DNA of 64,000 nucleotides, from assembly GCA_045616665.1 (NCBI GenBank), contig JAZLHE010000114.1, forward strand, positions 1-64,000, read 5' to 3'. Under the pieces are notes generated by a model. It ran no database searches. It was not told the DNA's origin and saw only the letters and a program-made list of their open reading frames with translations. Source of the DNA: RUG11690 sp045616665. Lineage in GTDB: Bacteria; Bacteroidota; Bacteroidia; Bacteroidales; WCHB1-69. How positions within the stretch are numbered: the first letter of the stretch is position 1; each line of letters opens with the position of its first letter. A program made the position numbers and the translations under genes. This document shows, one piece after another, positions 61,430-64,000 of this stretch.

Positions 61430-62525
61430 GGGCAGAATTTCCATTCCGTTCGATGTGGTATTGGGCCTTGTTGCATTCGTCAAACACTTGTGACACGTTT
61501 TTTAGGTTGAAGGCCGTGGCGTAGGTCTTGGTGATGTTTTGTTCGGCAGAATTGCACTTACTCACAGGAAAGTCCTTCATCAGCATATTGCGTAAAATAC
61601 GGATAAACGCGTCCATAAAGGCCTTTTGATATTCCCTTCCCTTGTCGATGATGTCTTTGAAGCAGTCCTGAATGTCCATATAGGCCACTTGCGAGAGGTT
61701 GTTGCGCGACAAGGCGATGATGCTTCCTAAAACCTTGTTGACTTGTTCCAATAATTGATGGTGGTCGCTTTCGCTGTTGAGCAGGCGGAGGGCTTGGTTG
61801 TAGTTGCCGTCTGCCACCAAGGCGATGTCCTGCGCTTCCTGTTCATTCAGGTTGAAATCCTTTATCAGCTGTTGTTGGATGGTTGAGGTGGAAAGTTTGG
61901 GGATTTTTACCAATTGGGTACGGGAAAGAATCGTGGATAAAATCTTGTCCGAATTTTCCGTGATGAGAATGAACAGGGTGTTGCTTTCTGGTTCTTCCAG
62001 GGTCTTAAGCAGTTTTGGGGCAGCATCACGATAAAGGCGTTCAGCCATCCACAGAATGAAGATTTTGTAGCCGCCTTCGTATGATTTGATGCTGTTTTGA
62101 TTGACGATGAGACTGCAGTCGCGGGTATTGATATAGGCCTGCTTGTTTTCTCCGCCCAAGTCGATAAGCCAATCGTGTAGGTCTATATGATAGTTGTTTT
62201 GAAACACGAACTGCCTGAATTGGTCGGCAAATTGCGTGTAGTCTGGGTCTTTCTTAACCTCGTTGGTGGTACAGTTGGGAAAGATGATGTGCAAGTCGGG
62301 GTGGGCCAATTTGGCAAATTTGACACAGGACGGACATACTCCGCATGAGTCGTCCTCGCCTCGGTTTTGGCAGCAGATATATTGGGCGTATGCCACACTG
62401 AGGGCAAAAGCGTGAGAACCGGCCTGCGACAAAAACAACTGGGCGTGGCTGATACGGTTTTCCTTGACCAGGTCAATGAGCTTTTTCTTAAGCGAGTCGT
62501 CAACTAAAATATCTTTGAAGAACAT
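61374..62525 (-). CDS. holB: DNA polymerase III subunit delta'
   Basis: This 383-residue protein is the delta'-type clamp-loader subunit. It starts DILVDDSLKKKLIDLVKENR-ISHAQLFL, carries a zinc finger (CCQNRGEDDSCGVCPSC) and has IFILWMAERL and LLKTLEEPESNTLFILIT, followed by LSTILSRTQLVKIP with the SRC-like sensor. The usual Walker A is degenerate (SQAGSHAF), as in delta'. It works with delta and the gamma/tau subunits to load the sliding clamp. Its 3' end overlaps ostA. Confidence 0.88.
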   Translation of the reverse strand: MFFKDILVDDSLKKKLIDLVKENRISHAQLFLSQAGSHAFALSVAYAQYICCQNRGEDDSCGVCPSCVKFAKLAHPDLHIIFPNCTTNEVKKDPDYTQFADQFRQFVFQNNYHIDLHDWLIDLGGENKQAYINTRDCSLIVNQNSIKSYEGGYKIFILWMAERLYRDAAPKLLKTLEEPESNTLFILITENSDKILSTILSRTQLVKIPKLSTSTIQQQLIKDFNLNEQEAQDIALVADGNYNQALRLLNSESDHHQLLEQVNKVLGSIIALSRNNLSQVAYMDIQDCFKDIIDKGREYQKAFMDAFIRILRNMLMKDFPVSKCNSAEQNITKTYATAFNLKNVSQVFDECNKAQYHIERNGNSALILTDWYLKVAALIAPNP

Positions 62526-62549
62526 ATTTCTGTGGTTATGACTATTAAA

Positions 62550-64000
62550 TTAATGATTGCTTTTATTGATTTTGACTTTTCTCAAGTCTAAAATATTGAT
62601 GGGGTTGGTATCCATTCCTTCGATTTCTTTTCTTACAAAACGTAAAACTTTGTCATAGTAAAGTACTACGACAGGGGCGTCTTCCATCAACAGCGCGTCG
62701 AGTTGCGTGTAATAAAGGTTACGTAGGGAATCTATTTGGCAGCGTTGTGATTTCTCGAAGAGTTCGTCGTATTTTGTGTTCATGTAATGCGTGTAATTTG
62801 ATCCGTTGGGTTGTAGGTTTTTTGAATAGAACAGCGACAGGTAGTTTTCCGGGTCGGGGTAGTCACAGATCCAGGAACCGCGGAAAAACGGTAGTTGGTA
62901 ATTGCGCATCATCTGGCGTTGCTGGGCGGCCTGCTGCACATCTAAAGTCAGTGTAATTCCGATTTGCTCCAATTCGTGCTGAATGTACTGGCAGAGATCC
63001 AGGTAGTTGGCAGAAACAGACAGAGGAATAGAAGGTAGCCCTTTCCCATTGGGATAACCAGCTTTTTCCAGCAGCTCCAATGCTTTGGCGGGGTTGTAAC
63101 TGTAACCGTGAACTTTGCTTGTGTCGAAAGAAGAAAGTCCCATCGGAACGAACCCTCCCGTGCCTGGATAACCGATATTGTTGCGCAAATACCGCATCAT
63201 TTTCACTCGGTCGAAACCGTAATTGATGGCCTGGCGGACTTCTTTCTTCAGAATGGGATTGTCTTTGTCGTCATCTTTAAGCATAAACCCCAAATATTCC
63301 GTATTGAGATACGGACCCGTTAATAATTTGACTTTGTCGGCATAGTCTGGGTTTAATTCGCCGGACTTGGTAAGTAGGGCGTCTTTGTAGCAGGCATCGA
63401 TGCCGGACATGAAATCCAAAGATCCTTTCATAAATTCCATAAATACCGATTGCTTATCCACAATGAAGGAAATCGCTACGGCGTCAATGTAGGGTAGGCG
63501 GTTGCCGTTGTTGTCTGTTTCAAAGTAATGGGGGTTTTTGCGAAGCACCAATTTCACGCCTTCTTCCCAAATTTGAATTTGAAATGGACCGGTTCCAACA
63601 GGATGTGTACGGAAGTCTTTACCATATTTTTCGACCACCTCGTGCGGTAGCACGGAGCAGTATTTCATTGCCAAAATGCCTAAGAAGGGCGGAAACTTTT
63701 CGCTTAATTCAATTTGGAAAGTGCTGTCGTTGACGGCGGTGAAGGCAGGTTTTCCGTTGGCGTCACGTTTTACTTTTTGAAAAATCCAGGCGCCAGGGGA
63801 AGCAACATTGCCATCGATGATTCGACCGAGACTATACACGAAATCATCGGCCACGACTTTCCTCTTTTTTTTGAAAAACGAAGTCTGATGAAAATAAACG
63901 TCGTCGCGGAGATGGAAGGTATAGATTGTCCCGTCTTCGGAGATGGTCCAGCTTTTGGCGATGCAGGGCACGATGTTCATTTGAGCGTCAAGATCTACCA
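62550..64000 (-). CDS. Family 5 extracellular solute-binding protein (partial)
   Basis: At least 482 residues; the frame runs off the window at 64000 (upstream codons read VDLDAQ), so the N-terminus with its signal sequence is missing. It belongs to the oligopeptide/dipeptide-binding (SBP_bac_5) family: AKSWTISEDGTIYTFHLRDDVYFH, DFVYSLGRI, PHEVVEKYG, HPVGTGPFQI and KVHGYSYNPAKALELLEKAGYPNGKGLP. It binds peptides or similar ligands for an ABC importer whose permease genes are not in the window. The gene lies 24 bp upstream of holB, in the same direction. Confidence 0.9.
   Translation of the reverse strand, partial: VDLDAQMNIVPCIAKSWTISEDGTIYTFHLRDDVYFHQTSFFKKKRKVVADDFVYSLGRIIDGNVASPGAWIFQKVKRDANGKPAFTAVNDSTFQIELSEKFPPFLGILAMKYCSVLPHEVVEKYGKDFRTHPVGTGPFQIQIWEEGVKLVLRKNPHYFETDNNGNRLPYIDAVAISFIVDKQSVFMEFMKGSLDFMSGIDACYKDALLTKSGELNPDYADKVKLLTGPYLNTEYLGFMLKDDDKDNPILKKEVRQAINYGFDRVKMMRYLRNNIGYPGTGGFVPMGLSSFDTSKVHGYSYNPAKALELLEKAGYPNGKGLPSIPLSVSANYLDLCQYIQHELEQIGITLTLDVQQAAQQRQMMRNYQLPFFRGSWICDYPDPENYLSLFYSKNLQPNGSNYTHYMNTKYDELFEKSQRCQIDSLRNLYYTQLDALLMEDAPVVVLYYDKVLRFVRKEIEGMDTNPINILDLRKVKINKSNH

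Overview
The window is a stretch of chromosome from a Bacteroidota (most likely Bacteroidales) bacterium. Three things point there: proteins carrying type IX secretion (T9SS) type A and type B C-terminal sorting domains, Bacteroidota families (DUF5606, OstA-like, Bacteroidota-type urocanase, ORF6N), and repeated -7 boxes of the form TAnnTTTG in front of genes instead of Shine-Dalgarno-led sigma70 promoters. The strain cannot be named from the sequence.

Layout. 0.2-5.0 kb: a Schlafen/AlbA_2-type ATP-binding regulator, a T9SS type A surface protein, an ORF6N protein and decayed sequence that includes a fossil copy of a T9SS sorting tail. 5.0-9.0 kb: housekeeping genes (YifB, YraN, a CNNM/CBS membrane protein, a GNAT acetyltransferase). 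9.0-14.4 kb: an accessory island of broken and mobile genes: a resolvase tail, a type II methyltransferase/specificity tail, an intact HigBA-like toxin-antitoxin pair, an Abi gene with an in-frame amber codon, an AAA_14/DUF4143 ATPase, a lipoprotein gene fused behind a duplicated piece of alaX, the AlaX-type editing protein itself and a small membrane protein. 14.5-19.8 kb: kamA, kdsD and a partial ATP synthase operon atpHAG. 19.9-24.9 kb: a polysaccharide locus (flippase, Gfo/Idh/MocA oxidoreductase, lipoprotein, polyprenyl sugar-phosphate transferase). 25.0-27.8 kb: a short ribosomal protein operon rplC-rplD-rplW-rplB-rpsS with its own promoter, leader and terminator, cut off from rpsJ on one side and rplV on the other.

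27.83-32.65 kb: a compact 4.83-kb integrative element bounded by an exact 18-bp direct repeat. It carries a tyrosine recombinase, a 285-residue unknown, an excisionase-like HTH protein, a 184-residue unknown, a replication initiator resembling phage gene II/X proteins, and a DUF5681-like protein. It also has repeated operator-like motifs and a promoter followed at once by a long perfect hairpin. The attachment core contains the -7 box of the promoter of the downstream MscS-type channel, so the element sits between the -33 and -7 boxes of a host promoter. This is the best candidate for something undescribed.

32.7-43.5 kb: MscS-like channel, an orphan urocanate hydratase, two unknown envelope proteins, DUF5606, an RsmI-like methyltransferase, purH and ung. 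43.7-49.3 kb (minus strand): tRNA-Gln(TTG), nusA, infB and pdxA, without the usual rimP. 49.5-56.6 kb (minus strand): a small TonB-domain protein and two large paralogous T9SS type B secreted proteins, the larger with CUB-like domains and seven Cys-containing repeats of about 48 residues. 57.2-64.0 kb: mscL, a DUF819 membrane protein, a YwqK-like lipoprotein, an OstA/LptA-like protein, a DNA polymerase III delta' subunit and a family 5 solute-binding protein that runs off the window.

A recurring theme is broken classical operons (S10, atp, rimP-nusA-infB, hut), which suggests a heavily rearranged chromosome.
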